From the NCBI GenBank assembly GCA_044238935.1, contig JBIICI010000001.1, positions 1 to 64,000 on the forward strand: a stretch of 64,000 bases of DNA, read 5' to 3'. The notes below the pieces were generated by a model. It had not been told where the DNA came from. It saw only the letters and a list, made by a program, of their open reading frames with translations, and searched no databases. Position numbers and translations under genes: made by a program. The stretch's first letter is position 1, and the number at the start of each line of letters is the position of its first letter. The stretch is from JBIICI01 sp044238935. GTDB taxonomy: Bacteria > Pseudomonadota > Alphaproteobacteria > Micavibrionales > Micavibrionaceae. Positions 35,161-44,604 of this stretch are shown here, in pieces.

Positions 35161-35853
35161 TCAACGTGCCATAAGTGTGTAAAAATAATGATAATTCGCA
35201 CCACATTGAACACAGGCTTGAGAGGATGGCTTAATGCTAAAACTTGCTTCTGTAACAGTATTGGGAGTGCTATCATATTGATTGCCGGCATCAAAGCGAT
35301 CAGCGGCGCCTGCATAAAGACAGGTTGCGCCATCTGTTGGCTGTATTGCAGGATCATAGTGCAAAGCTTGATTAACCAGCTCACAAAATTCTAAGGTGAC
35401 ATTCGGTAAAACGGCGATCAAATCCGCACGATCACTGCCCACTTGTGGCAAGGCTGTTGTGGCAACAAATTCCCATGCACTGCCATCATTGACCCCTTCA
35501 GGTGGGGATTGATAGGTAACGCCACCCCCCTTTGGATGGAAAACTAAAATATTGGGGGTTGCGGATAATGCACTATAATCCCCATAATCGGGTGATGCAT
35601 CAGGATGCGCAAAGCGTATATCATATTCACTGATTGGATTTTGCATTATGATTTTAATCCCGCGTTCCAGCTCATTCGCATATTGCTGGACTTCGGATAA
35701 ATGCACACGCAATGTCTCATCATCAATATCATTGCGGTTTGATTTTGACGTTTGCAGAATTGCCGCCGTGACCAATCCCAGCAAAACAATCGACAATAAA
35801 ATAAAAAATAAAATATTTCCGTTGCTAGACGTCTTATAAAACATAAACATCAT
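35161..35853 (-). CDS. Pilin-like membrane-anchored protein with C-terminal CxxC
   Basis: About 230 residues from ATG 35853, which overlaps the dacA stop by 4 nt (ATGA). A short basic leader is followed by GNILFFILLSIVLLGLVTAAI, a type IV pilin-like hydrophobic helix lacking the usual Gly-Phe peptidase site. The remainder is soluble and beta-like, with an internal Cys (LEFCELV), a second (TCLYAG) and the pair CVQC near the C-terminus. The cysteines and the DsbC-like gene just downstream suggest a disulfide-bonded periplasmic protein. Pilin status is uncertain. Confidence 0.55.
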   Translation of the reverse strand: MMFMFYKTSSNGNILFFILLSIVLLGLVTAAILQTSKSNRNDIDDETLRVHLSEVQQYANELERGIKIIMQNPISEYDIRFAHPDASPDYGDYSALSATPNILVFHPKGGGVTYQSPPEGVNDGSAWEFVATTALPQVGSDRADLIAVLPNVTLEFCELVNQALHYDPAIQPTDGATCLYAGAADRFDAGNQYDSTPNTVTEASFSIKPSSQACVQCGANYHYFYTLMAR

Positions 35854-37178
35854 CCCGAAATTCTTTGTGTCGGCGCAATCGTCATGCATTGCGATAAAAT
35901 TTTACAGGTTTTTTTGGCTTCTTCTTGTGTCATTCCGACCAATCGCCCCCTAAACAGCCAGCCTGATCGTGTTTTTACAGGAATGACCACAGGTTGTTTG
36001 GCTGATAGAGGCCTTGGTAAGCCTGATAAAATCTCTTTTAAGGAATATTCCGCGCTGCTTCGGCTTGCATAAGCCCCCACCTGCACAGACCATAAAGGTA
36101 AGGCAGAAGATAGAGACGGATTTTGTACTGAATCTTGGAATGTTGTGGGGGCGCGTAAAATCTGTTTATACTGTTTTGTCGGCGCATTTGTTGATGGAGG
36201 TGCAGATAAAAATTGCTGATTCGGATTTTCATTCCGTGGCTTTGATAAAATATCCGCATTAATATTAGCTTGTGCTGTCTGGTTCTGTGCGGCCTTATCC
36301 TGTTCCGTTTCAGGGGTTGAATCTGCGTAACGATATTGGGGATCTTTTTTGAGTGCTAAAAATCCTGCATCCAAAATTTCTGCCATATGTGCGTTACGGG
36401 ACGCTGTGCTTTGTCCACCAAAAACAACACCAATTAAACGGACATTATTCCGCTTTGCTGAGGCAACAAGATTAAATCCTGAAGGGTTAATAAAGCCTGT
36501 TTTCAAACCATCCATCCCTTGATAGCTTTTCATCAAGTGATTATGATTATGATAAACCTGCCCCTTATAGGTAAAATTTCTTTTGGAAAAATAATGATAA
36601 TATTGCGGATAATGTTTCAAAATATATTGTGCCAATATTGCCATATCATGCACGGTTGTTAATTGCCCACTATTATGAAGGCCAGATGCATTTTTAAAGG
36701 TCGTATTTTGCATACCAATTTCATGCGCACGACGGGTCATCATATTCGCAAATTCATTTTCTGTGCCACCAATTGATTCCGCAATCACAACCGCAATATC
36801 ATTGGCTGATTTTGTTACCAAAGCATAAATTGCATCTTCCACCCGAATTTTATCCCCTGCCCTCAGGTTTAATTTACTGGGTGCCATGGTTGTGGCATAG
36901 CGTGAAACGGGAATCTGTGAATTAATGGTAAAGCGCCCACGCTGCAACGCATCAAACATCATCATTAAGGTCATGATTTTCGTCACAGAGGCAGGATGCA
37001 ATCTTTTATTTTCATTGCGGGCAAAAAGCACGCGCCCCGTACCGGCCTCAATAACATAAGCGGCATATTTTGAATTAGGTGGGTTCTTTTGTTGACGCGC
37101 CCGTGACTTTGCCATCGCAGGTGTAAAACATAAGCCAGCCATTAGGAAAACTGTTATAAAAAAAAGAATGAATCGCAT
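35850..37178 (-). CDS. D-alanyl-D-alanine carboxypeptidase with SPOR domain
   Basis: 442 residues: a signal peptide (1-23), a penicillin-binding-protein domain with SxxK (SVTK in HPASVTKIMTL), SxN (SAN in TKSANDIAV) and KTG (GLKTGF), a disordered Gln/Asn/Pro linker (about 290-360), and a C-terminal SPOR domain (LWSVQVGAYASRSSAEYSLKEIL) that binds denuded septal glycan. It trims pentapeptides in peptidoglycan. The PBP5-plus-SPOR arrangement is typical of Alphaproteobacteria. First gene of a same-strand operon. Confidence 0.93.
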   Translation of the reverse strand: MRFILFFITVFLMAGLCFTPAMAKSRARQQKNPPNSKYAAYVIEAGTGRVLFARNENKRLHPASVTKIMTLMMMFDALQRGRFTINSQIPVSRYATTMAPSKLNLRAGDKIRVEDAIYALVTKSANDIAVVIAESIGGTENEFANMMTRRAHEIGMQNTTFKNASGLHNSGQLTTVHDMAILAQYILKHYPQYYHYFSKRNFTYKGQVYHNHNHLMKSYQGMDGLKTGFINPSGFNLVASAKRNNVRLIGVVFGGQSTASRNAHMAEILDAGFLALKKDPQYRYADSTPETEQDKAAQNQTAQANINADILSKPRNENPNQQFLSAPPSTNAPTKQYKQILRAPTTFQDSVQNPSLSSALPLWSVQVGAYASRSSAEYSLKEILSGLPRPLSAKQPVVIPVKTRSGWLFRGRLVGMTQEEAKKTCKILSQCMTIAPTQRISG

Positions 37179-37261
37179 AGGAAAATATTATAGAAAAAAT
37201 AGACATTATTGTCCATCACCGATCCTTAATTAAAAAAATATTGCATTGCACAAGATTTTTG

Positions 37262-37290
37262 TTGAATTCTTATTCAATCAACTATATATT
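37262..37290 (+). promoter_or_regulatory. Promoter of the phasin gene
   Basis: TTGAAT (37262-37267), 17-nt spacer, TATATT (37285-37290), about 53 nt upstream of ATG 37344. Confidence 0.5.
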
Positions 37291-37343
37291 GTAATCCAAG
37301 GAAATAAATCCCTAATCTCTTTATTATTTTAAAGGCTAAATTT

Positions 37344-38090
37344 ATGACCAAAGATTTAAAGCAAAATAATACCCCCCTAGCAAATCCAGCAAATACAAAC
37401 AGCAATGCGCCTTCTTTGGCAAAACCTGCACCTGTTGCTCTTTCTGCGCCCAAGGCCGCCGCACCCGTGGCACCGTCTTCACCGAAATCGGTTCTTGAAC
37501 CCATTGCCCGTGTTGCACAAGCAGAAAAAAAACAGGCAGAAAAGAAAAAAGCCGCTCCTGCTGTTCGTAAGGCCGCTGTTGCCGTTAAAAAAGCAACAAA
37601 AGCCACACAAAAAATTACCCAATCTGCTGCAGCTGTTTCCCAAAAAGCTGTACAGGAAGCCAGTCGTCAATCAAACAATTTTCAACAAACCTCTTTTTAC
37701 AATATGGAGAAATTTATGACATTAAACGCCCCTCAATTTGATCAATTCGCAAAAGATGCTGCTGAAATCCAAAAACAAAGCATCGAAACATTAAACAAAT
37801 CTTTTGGGATCTTCCAAAAAGGTATGGAGTCTTTTTTCAAAAGCTACACTGAAATTGCACAGAATGCCGCTGAGAAAAATTCTGAATATTTGAAAAAAGC
37901 ATTAGGCAGCAAAACTGTCAGTGAGTGGACAGCAACAGTAAACGAAGCCACACAAAGCTCAACACAAGACATGATTGCCAACACAAAGAAATTAACTGAA
38001 AAAGCTGTAAAAGTTGCAACAGAAACTTTTGAGCCTATCAATGCACAAGTCACAGATGCCGTTAAAAAAGCATCAAAAAAAGCAGCGTAA
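37344..38090 (+). CDS. Phasin-family protein
   Basis: 248 residues. The first 115 are a disordered Ala/Pro/Lys-rich region resembling the tails of PHB-granule and histone-like proteins. The phasin domain (about 125-240) has the typical amphipathic helix QKQSIETLNKSFGIFQKGMESFFKSYTEIAQNAAEKNSEYLKKALGSKT. Phasins coat polyhydroxyalkanoate granules; the basic tail may also bind DNA. No PHB synthase lies in the window. Own promoter and terminator, so a single-gene unit. Confidence 0.85.
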   Translation: MTKDLKQNNTPLANPANTNSNAPSLAKPAPVALSAPKAAAPVAPSSPKSVLEPIARVAQAEKKQAEKKKAAPAVRKAAVAVKKATKATQKITQSAAAVSQKAVQEASRQSNNFQQTSFYNMEKFMTLNAPQFDQFAKDAAEIQKQSIETLNKSFGIFQKGMESFFKSYTEIAQNAAEKNSEYLKKALGSKTVSEWTATVNEATQSSTQDMIANTKKLTEKAVKVATETFEPINAQVTDAVKKASKKAA

Positions 38091-38111
38091 TCATCGTTTA
38101 AAAAAATCTAT

Positions 38112-38148
38112 AAAAAAAGGGCGATAATTTAATGATCGCCCTTTTTTT
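38112..38148 (+). terminator. Rho-independent terminator after the phasin gene
   Basis: Arms aaaaaaagggcgat (38112-38125) and atcgccctttttttt-type (38135-38148) are perfectly complementary over 14 bp with a T tail. Confidence 0.85.
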
Positions 38149-38227
38149 CTGTTAAACAATCATTTCTTAGTGAAACGTATAGTCAAACCAAATAAATTTG
38201 GTTATGGTGTTTTGAACAGGAATCGTC

Positions 38228-38308
38228 ATACTGGACATGATCTGGTAGCCCTGTGATCAGCAGCAATTTCCTACTTAGGAAGATCCCGTGTCGCGCACGG
38301 GATGACGT
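38228..38308. repeat. REP-like intergenic palindromic element
   Basis: The 337-bp gap between the phasin and rbfA genes holds no gene. Inside is an 8-bp perfect hairpin atcccgtg/cacgggat (38283-38303) followed by GACGTCAT, a small palindrome ttccta/taggaa (38268-38281), and GTCATACTGGA (about 38224-38235) on the other side. This pattern is like the short dispersed repeats with a GTCAT...ATGACG frame seen in many Alphaproteobacteria. No second copy lies in this window. Confidence 0.5.
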
Positions 38309-38427
38309 CATAAGGCAGGAAAATAAAGGGTAAATAGACCGAATGATAAAATCATTGAGTGCTACAAAACACACCCGAAACTTTTTAAAGAAATATAAAA
38401 ACACTGTGATGAATAAGAGTAAAGAGC

Positions 38428-38808
38428 TTATTCCCGATCCTCACGGCTGATCTTATATAAAATCTCATCAATCTTGGTGGAATAGGCAACCGCCGCATCC
38501 TTGACGAATCTGAGTTTTGGGGTGAATTTGATTTGCATTTGGCGGCCGATTTCTTTTTGGAACATAAAGCTGTTATCATTTAAGATCTTTAATGTTTCCG
38601 TTAAGTCTTCGGGTTTTACGGTGCTGATATAGACTTTGGCTTGTTTTAAATCGGGGCTGGGGCGGACTTCGGCAACAATCACGCCGCCGCCTGAAAATTC
38701 TCCTGCGACCCCATTATGATTGTAAAAAAAGCCACCGCGCAACGTATCCGCCAAAATATGACGGATTTGTTCACCTACGCGTAATTGTCTTTGGGAGGCT
38801 GGTTTCAT
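38428..38808 (-). CDS. rbfA: Ribosome-binding factor A
   Basis: 126 residues, KH-fold RbfA, a late 16S rRNA maturation factor. Segments QRQLRVGEQIRHILADTL, GGGVIVAEVRPSPDLKQAKVYIS and QIKFTPKLRFVKDAAVAYSTKIDEIL are diagnostic. It lies 6 nt downstream of infB, the usual infB-rbfA pair. Confidence 0.93.
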   Translation of the reverse strand: MKPASQRQLRVGEQIRHILADTLRGGFFYNHNGVAGEFSGGGVIVAEVRPSPDLKQAKVYISTVKPEDLTETLKILNDNSFMFQKEIGRQMQIKFTPKLRFVKDAAVAYSTKIDEILYKISREDRE

Positions 38809-38814
38809 AGGGGA

Positions 38815-41400
38815 TTATAGCGTTCTTTTTTCTTCGACAACATCGAAACATTCGATAATATCGCCCACGCGCATATCATCGTAACGCTCAAACGCCATAC
38901 CACATTCCATGCCTTCGCGCACTTCTTTGGCCTCGTCTTTGAAACGTTTCAGGGTTTTCAATGACCCCTCATGAATCACCACATCATCACGCAACAAACG
39001 CACCTTCGCGCCGCGTTTGACGGATCCAATTTTAACCATACAGCCTGCGACCTTACCAACACGGGTGATGTTAAAGACTTCGCGAATTTCGGCTTGCCCC
39101 AGATATTCTTCACGAATGGTGGGGGAGAGCATACCGCTTAAGATCGCTTTGGCGTCATCAATAATATTGTAGATGATGCTGTAATATCTGATCTCAACGC
39201 CTTCTTGCTCGGCCAATTTACGCGCTTGGGCGTTGGCGCGGACGTTGAATCCGATAATCATCGCATTGGATGCTTTTGCCAAGGTCACATCGGATTCGGT
39301 GATCCCACCCACACCTGTATGCAAGGCTTTGACTGCGACTTCGTTGTTATCTTCTGTGATTTTATCCAATGTGCCGGCAATTGCCTCAACGGAACCATGC
39401 ACGTCGGCTTTGATAAGAACGGGGAGGATTTGTTTTTCCCCTTCCCGCGCGCGCGCCATCATTTGTTCCATCGTATTGTTGCCCGCAATTTTCAAGTTTG
39501 CGGCATCTTGGCGTTTATTATGTCTGTATTCGGCGATTTCACGCGCTCTGGCCTCATTTTCAACCACGTTAAACGCATCACCTGCTTCAGGTGTGCCGTT
39601 CAGACCTAAAATCTCAACAGGTTGTCCCGGAATGGCTTCTTTGATATTTTGGCCGCGATCATTGATGATGGCACGCACGCGCCCCCATTGTGATCCCACG
39701 GCAAAAATATTTCCAATGCGCAATGTTCCGTTTTGAATCAAGACGCTGGCAACATTTCCACGACCGCGCTCCATTTTCGACTCAATAACTGTACCGCTGG
39801 CCTCTCTATCAGGATTGGCTTTGAGCTCCAGAATTTCAGCTTGTAATAAGATGGCTTCTTCCAATTTATCAAGATTGATTTTTTTCTTGGCGGAAACTTC
39901 AACACATTGTGTGTCACCGCCCATTTCCTCAACGACCACTTCGTGCTGCAACAGCATTTCTCTGACCTTAGCAGGTTTGGCATCGGGGAGGTCAATTTTG
40001 TTGATCGCCACGATAATCGGCACGCCTGCGGCTTTGGAATGGTTGATCGCCTCAATCGTTTGCGGCATCAGACCGTCCGCGGCGGAGACAACCAAGACCA
40101 CAATATCCGTCACATTCGCGCCGCGTGCGCGCATTTCCGTAAAGGCGGCGTGACCGGGTGTATCAAGGAAGGTAATTTTTTGATTATCAGAAACGGTGAT
40201 TTGATATGCGCCGATATGTTGCGTGATCCCGCCTGCCTCACCAGAAACAACATCGGTTTGACGCAGCGCATCCAAAAGCGAGGTTTTTCCATGATCGACG
40301 TGACCCATGATCGTAACCACGGGGGGGCGGTGGATTTTTAAACCTTCATCATCGCTGATATTCAGCAATCCATCCACCACATCAGATTCTTGGATACGTT
40401 TCACCGTATGACCAAATTCACTCACTAATAACTCAGCCGTATCAGCATCAATGACTTGGTTCATCGTTGCCATCACGCCCATTTTCATTAAGGCTTTGAC
40501 GACATCACCGCTGCGTTCTGTCATACGGTTGGCAAGTTCCTGCACCGTGATCGCCTCAGGCACAATTACTTCGCGGTACACTTTCGATGCGGTGCTTTTG
40601 ACAACGCTGCGTTTTTCACGGGCGCGACGTTGTGCAGCAAGGCTTGGGCGGCGATCACTTTCGAAATCGTCATTTAAAACTTGGGTGACTGTCAATTTTC
40701 CACGGCGGCGATCTTGTTCAGCCGCGCCACGTTTGGCTTTTTGTTCTTTTTCGGCTTTTTCGGCAACTTCATCGCGACCCCGAATAACAGGGGGTGGTGT
40801 GCCTGTTTTTTCGTATTTCTCAATAAACGCTTTTTGACGTTCCACGTTGGCGCGGCGAATACGGTCTTCTTCGGTTTCAACGATAGGCGCTTTGTGTAAG
40901 GCCGATTTTGGTGCCTCAACGACTGATTCTTTTACAACCTCTTCATTGGCAACAGTAACAGGTTCGGCTTCGACTTTTTCAGCTTTAACTGGTTTTTCGG
41001 CCTGTTGAATCGCCTCTAACTCCGCCAATTCTTTTTGGCGCTGCTCTTCCTCAGGGGACAGTTTTTCGGCTTCCAATTTTTGCTGTTGACGAAGCGCTTC
41101 TTTTTTTGCCTCTTCAGCGGCGCGCTCAATTTCAGCTTGTTTTGCTAATTCCAAGGCACGACTGCGGGATTGACGCTCTTCATCCGTCAGCTCTTGATGA
41201 TCTGTTGGTTTTTGATCATTGGGTTTTGAGGCTCGTTTCTTAACAACCTCCACCGCAACACGATTACCGTACCCTGACCGTACAGGCGCAGCAGCCTTAG
41301 GCGCAGCGGGGGTCGTAGGATTATTGGTGCCACTTGGCTTAAGGCTAAGGGTTTTTGCACCTAAGCTGAGGGTTTTTGTTGGTTTTTGATCTTCACTCAT
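38815..41400 (-). CDS. infB: Translation initiation factor IF-2
   Basis: 861 residues. The N-terminal 250 residues are a charged Glu/Lys/Ala linker (EEAKKEALRQQQKLEAEK...). IF2_N (about 260-310) is followed by the G domain with GHVDHGKTS, DTPGHAAFTEMR and NKIDLPD, then domains II-IV (GKVAGCMVKIGSVKRGAKVRLLR). It brings fMet-tRNA to the 30S. nusA and rimP are not upstream, unlike the usual nusA-infB cluster; a 130-bp gap separates infB from a ThiE-like gene. Confidence 0.97.
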   Translation of the reverse strand: MSEDQKPTKTLSLGAKTLSLKPSGTNNPTTPAAPKAAAPVRSGYGNRVAVEVVKKRASKPNDQKPTDHQELTDEERQSRSRALELAKQAEIERAAEEAKKEALRQQQKLEAEKLSPEEEQRQKELAELEAIQQAEKPVKAEKVEAEPVTVANEEVVKESVVEAPKSALHKAPIVETEEDRIRRANVERQKAFIEKYEKTGTPPPVIRGRDEVAEKAEKEQKAKRGAAEQDRRRGKLTVTQVLNDDFESDRRPSLAAQRRAREKRSVVKSTASKVYREVIVPEAITVQELANRMTERSGDVVKALMKMGVMATMNQVIDADTAELLVSEFGHTVKRIQESDVVDGLLNISDDEGLKIHRPPVVTIMGHVDHGKTSLLDALRQTDVVSGEAGGITQHIGAYQITVSDNQKITFLDTPGHAAFTEMRARGANVTDIVVLVVSAADGLMPQTIEAINHSKAAGVPIIVAINKIDLPDAKPAKVREMLLQHEVVVEEMGGDTQCVEVSAKKKINLDKLEEAILLQAEILELKANPDREASGTVIESKMERGRGNVASVLIQNGTLRIGNIFAVGSQWGRVRAIINDRGQNIKEAIPGQPVEILGLNGTPEAGDAFNVVENEARAREIAEYRHNKRQDAANLKIAGNNTMEQMMARAREGEKQILPVLIKADVHGSVEAIAGTLDKITEDNNEVAVKALHTGVGGITESDVTLAKASNAMIIGFNVRANAQARKLAEQEGVEIRYYSIIYNIIDDAKAILSGMLSPTIREEYLGQAEIREVFNITRVGKVAGCMVKIGSVKRGAKVRLLRDDVVIHEGSLKTLKRFKDEAKEVREGMECGMAFERYDDMRVGDIIECFDVVEEKRTL

Positions 41401-41530
41401 TCGACTTGATTGCTTTTACTAAAATAATGACAATGCCATTTTGGTTTAAAAATATATTGTACTCTATACACTGTATCCCGTAAATGTGCAAAACTTCTTT
41501 TTGAAAAAACCAACGATTCCACTGATTTAT

Positions 41531-42199
41531 TTATAGGACAGCCAGATCAATAGCATAATGCATATTCACAATGGCTTGCAATGCGCCCTTTTCATATTTC
41601 CAAGCATAGTCGGATAAGCCAATAAAATCAACATTTATAGACGCCAGCGCGGCACAATGATCGTTGTTATGATCCCCAATAGCAGCAAAGAGTTTTTCAG
41701 GGTTTAAGTCTTTCCATGCCATCATTTGCGCCATTATTTTTGAGAAGTTAGACGATTCTTGATCCCAATCCCCCAATGCAATATAATCCAAACGATGATG
41801 CGGTGTATGCACAGGAACAGTTTGACCGTAAACGCCAACGATTTTTTCTTCACCCAATAAAAAGCGCGCCTCTTCCACAATTTTTAAATCATCGGGAACA
41901 ATCACACCATCTGCATCGCAGGATACCGCCATATTCAGATCATCACGAATAATAAAAACAACCCCATTATTTTTGCATATTTCTGAAAAAAGGGCGCATT
42001 TTTCAGTTTCTTTTTCAGCATTGATAACAGGCGCATATTCCATGACATGAAAATTTTCTTTCCAATGTGATGCATTGATGGCTTGGAAAATCTGGCGCAT
42101 GGTGCGCAAATCACGTTCTAACTGAAAATCAGCAGGGATACGAATATACAAACCACATGACGGTGTTGCTGCTTTTTCTATGTTTTCTTTTTTATCCAT
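41531..42199 (-). CDS. Thiamine-phosphate-synthase-like TIM-barrel protein
   Basis: 222 residues that resemble the ThiE/TenI family: LYIRIPADF at strand 1, VVFIIRDDLNMAVSCDADGVIVPDDL (family D-x-x-x-A-x-x-x-x-ADGVHLGQ-D), VGVYGQTV and DYIALGDWDQ. The catalytic Asp/His details and the phosphate-binding GG-I end motif are altered (FAAIGDHNNDHC), so it may not make thiamine phosphate. No thi genes are near. Call limited to fold family. Confidence 0.6.
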   Translation of the reverse strand: MDKKENIEKAATPSCGLYIRIPADFQLERDLRTMRQIFQAINASHWKENFHVMEYAPVINAEKETEKCALFSEICKNNGVVFIIRDDLNMAVSCDADGVIVPDDLKIVEEARFLLGEEKIVGVYGQTVPVHTPHHRLDYIALGDWDQESSNFSKIMAQMMAWKDLNPEKLFAAIGDHNNDHCAALASINVDFIGLSDYAWKYEKGALQAIVNMHYAIDLAVL

Positions 42200-42321
42200 G
42201 ATTTTTTATACGGCCTTCAAATTATAAATCAATAAAAATCTTCTCTGAAGTTTATAAATTGTAATAGATTGTAACATAAGCGTGACTTGATTTTTGTTGG
42301 TGAATTTCTAAAAATGCCTCT

Positions 42322-43674
42322 ATGACACAAACATCCTTAACGATTATCATTTTAGGCGCAGGAAAAGGGACGCGCATGCGTTCATCATTGCCAAAAATTA
42401 TGCACCCTATCGCAGGAAAGCCAATGATTGGCCATGTTTTGGATACGGCCTCACAATTAAATCCCGATAAAATTCATGTGGTCTTAGCCCCTGATATGCA
42501 ACAGGTGCAAGAATATATTGCCCCCCATAGCTATGCGATTCAATCGCCCGCGATGGGCACAGGGCATGCGCTGCGCTGTGGATTAGAAAATTTAGGACAA
42601 AACCATGAATCAGGAACAATCATTGTATTATTGGGCGATGCCCCTTTAATCAAAGCCGAAACATTACAAGCCTTTTATCACCATCACCAATCCACAAACG
42701 CAGGAATCAGTGTTTTAGGAATGCAGATGGAAAATCCCACAGGATTCGGGCGCTTGATCACAGACCCCGATCACGCCCATATTTTACAGGATATTGTGGA
42801 GGAAAAAGATGCCAATCCTGTACAAAAACAAATCAATCAATGCAATAGTGGCGTATTTTGTTTGGATGCCGCAAAAATACAGCAATGGATCAAGCTGTTA
42901 AAGAATGAAAATGCCCAAGGGGAATATTATATTACAGATTTACCCAAAATCGCCCGTGCGGATGGGGCGATTTGCAGCCTGTATGTTGAAAAAGATTCGG
43001 ATCAATTCCAGAATGTGAATAGTAAAATGGATTTAGCCCGTGCAGAGGCATTGTTTCAAGAACGTCTGCGTCAAGCGCATATGAAAAATGGCGTCACATT
43101 ACAAGACCCTAACACCATTTATTTCCATCATGATACAAAAATCGGAACAGATTGCAGTATTGGGGCAAACGTGGTTTTTGGAGCAAATGTACAAATTGCC
43201 AATCATGTAACAATTTACCCCTTTTGTCATTTAGAAGGGGTTGTGATTAAAGATAATGCACAGATTGGCCCTTTTGCTCGCGTACGCCCCAACAGTATTA
43301 TTGGGGAAAAGGTTCATATTGGAAACTTTGTTGAAGTTAAAAATTCAGACCTGCATGAGGGCGTAAAAGCAGGGCATCTGTCTTATTTAGGGGATAGCGA
43401 TATTGGCCAAAAAACCAATATTGGCGCAGGCACAATTACGTGCAATTATGACGGCTATCAAAAACACCGTACCTATATTGGCGCCGATGTTTTCGTGGGG
43501 TCAAACAGCACGCTGATTGCGCCGATTCGTATTGAAAATGATGCCTATATCGCCGCGGCGTCCGTCGTAACCAAGCCGGTTCCTGCTGGTGCTCTTTATA
43601 TTAGCCGCGCCTTAGCACAAATTAAAGAAGGCTGGGTACAGCGGTTTCGGGCGATGAAGAGCAGGCAAAAATAA
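42322..43674 (+). CDS. glmU: Bifunctional UDP-GlcNAc pyrophosphorylase/GlcN-1-P acetyltransferase
   Basis: 450 residues. The N-terminal nucleotidyltransferase has LGAGKGTRMRSSLPKIMHPIAGKPM and AMGTGHA. The C-terminal left-handed beta helix has hexapeptide repeats, the catalytic His in KAGHLSYLGDSDIG and NIGAGTITCNYDG. It makes UDP-GlcNAc for peptidoglycan and LPS. A monocistronic gene starting just after a divergent ThiE-like gene. Confidence 0.96.
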   Translation: MTQTSLTIIILGAGKGTRMRSSLPKIMHPIAGKPMIGHVLDTASQLNPDKIHVVLAPDMQQVQEYIAPHSYAIQSPAMGTGHALRCGLENLGQNHESGTIIVLLGDAPLIKAETLQAFYHHHQSTNAGISVLGMQMENPTGFGRLITDPDHAHILQDIVEEKDANPVQKQINQCNSGVFCLDAAKIQQWIKLLKNENAQGEYYITDLPKIARADGAICSLYVEKDSDQFQNVNSKMDLARAEALFQERLRQAHMKNGVTLQDPNTIYFHHDTKIGTDCSIGANVVFGANVQIANHVTIYPFCHLEGVVIKDNAQIGPFARVRPNSIIGEKVHIGNFVEVKNSDLHEGVKAGHLSYLGDSDIGQKTNIGAGTITCNYDGYQKHRTYIGADVFVGSNSTLIAPIRIENDAYIAAASVVTKPVPAGALYISRALAQIKEGWVQRFRAMKSRQK

Positions 43675-43683
43675 GGCGCTATG

Positions 43684-44601
43684 CTATATTGTTGGCTTTG
43701 GCTGAAACGGTTTCTTGATCGCATTATAGGCCATTTTTGAGCCATTCACAGCACCAATCGTTGCCGCACCCCCGATAAGACCTATGGCAATAGAGCTTGC
43801 AGCAGATACAACAGGGGCAAAGCTGCCAGCAGCATGTTGAAAATCATGCATCATATGGCTTAAAGGAGGGATACCGTGGGCTAAAATACCACCGCCAACG
43901 GTGAACATCGCAATTGTTCCCCCGACTGATAGAATCTTCATAAAGGGAGGCACGGCCTTTAAAATCATTTCGCCCGTTTGTCGAATGGCGTGATCCTGTG
44001 GTTTATTGCCTGTTTTGGTGGTCATGTGTAACCCCACATCATCTGCCTTGACAATCGCAGCGACCAATCCATAGACAATCCCCGTCATACCAACACCAAT
44101 AGCAGCCATTGTCCCCAGTTGCGTTAGGGCGTTCATATGTTCGACACTGCCCAATGTAATGGCCATAATTTCAGCGGATAAGACAAAATCTGTACGAATG
44201 GCGCTGTTGATTTTGTCTTTTTCGATTTGGGCATGGTCTTCTGCTGTTAAGGCAGCGATCAATAAATCTTCATCTTCAGCATTTTTATGGTGTAGATCAT
44301 GGAGGATTTTTTCCACGCCCTCATAACATAAATACGCCCCCCCAACCATCAAAAGAGGTGAGATCAGCCATGGCGCAACTTGGCTGATACCCATACCACC
44401 TGCGATTAAGAACACTTTGTTTTTTAGTGAGCCTAAGGCAACTTTTCCAATCACGGGGAGTTCACGGCTGGGGTCAATCCCAATCACTTGTTTTGCATTG
44501 AGTGCCAAATCATCGCCAACAACGGCACTGGTTTTTCGCGCTGCAATTTCTGTCAGTTTAATAATATCATCTAATAATGCCAATAACCCTGAACCTGCCA
44601 T
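43684..44601 (-). CDS. DUF808-family membrane protein
   Basis: 305 residues with several hydrophobic segments and the DUF808/YedI signature: SGLLALLDDIIKLTEIAARKTSAVVGDDLALNAKQV at the N-terminus, ELPVIGKVALGSLKNKVFLI, and PLLMVGGAYLCYEGVEKILHDL. A widespread inner-membrane family of unknown function. It is followed 4 nt later on the same strand by nothing; its upstream partner is the phosphotransferase gene, 3 nt away, so the two form an operon. Confidence 0.82.
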   Translation of the reverse strand: MAGSGLLALLDDIIKLTEIAARKTSAVVGDDLALNAKQVIGIDPSRELPVIGKVALGSLKNKVFLIAGGMGISQVAPWLISPLLMVGGAYLCYEGVEKILHDLHHKNAEDEDLLIAALTAEDHAQIEKDKINSAIRTDFVLSAEIMAITLGSVEHMNALTQLGTMAAIGVGMTGIVYGLVAAIVKADDVGLHMTTKTGNKPQDHAIRQTGEMILKAVPPFMKILSVGGTIAMFTVGGGILAHGIPPLSHMMHDFQHAAGSFAPVVSAASSIAIGLIGGAATIGAVNGSKMAYNAIKKPFQPKPTI

Positions 44602-44604
44602 GTT

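Noticed and set aside
35005..35394. Plus-strand frame of about 129 codons across the CPHC and pilin-like genes
   Set aside because: Overlaps two well-supported minus-strand genes and has no recognisable domain or promoter.
37344..37700. Histone-like or TolA-like repeat protein for the phasin N-terminus
   Set aside because: The C-terminal phasin domain is clear; the Ala/Pro/Lys stretch is a tail on it.
39233..39736. Long plus-strand frame opposite infB
   Set aside because: Antisense shadow of a conserved GTPase gene; composition follows infB codon structure.
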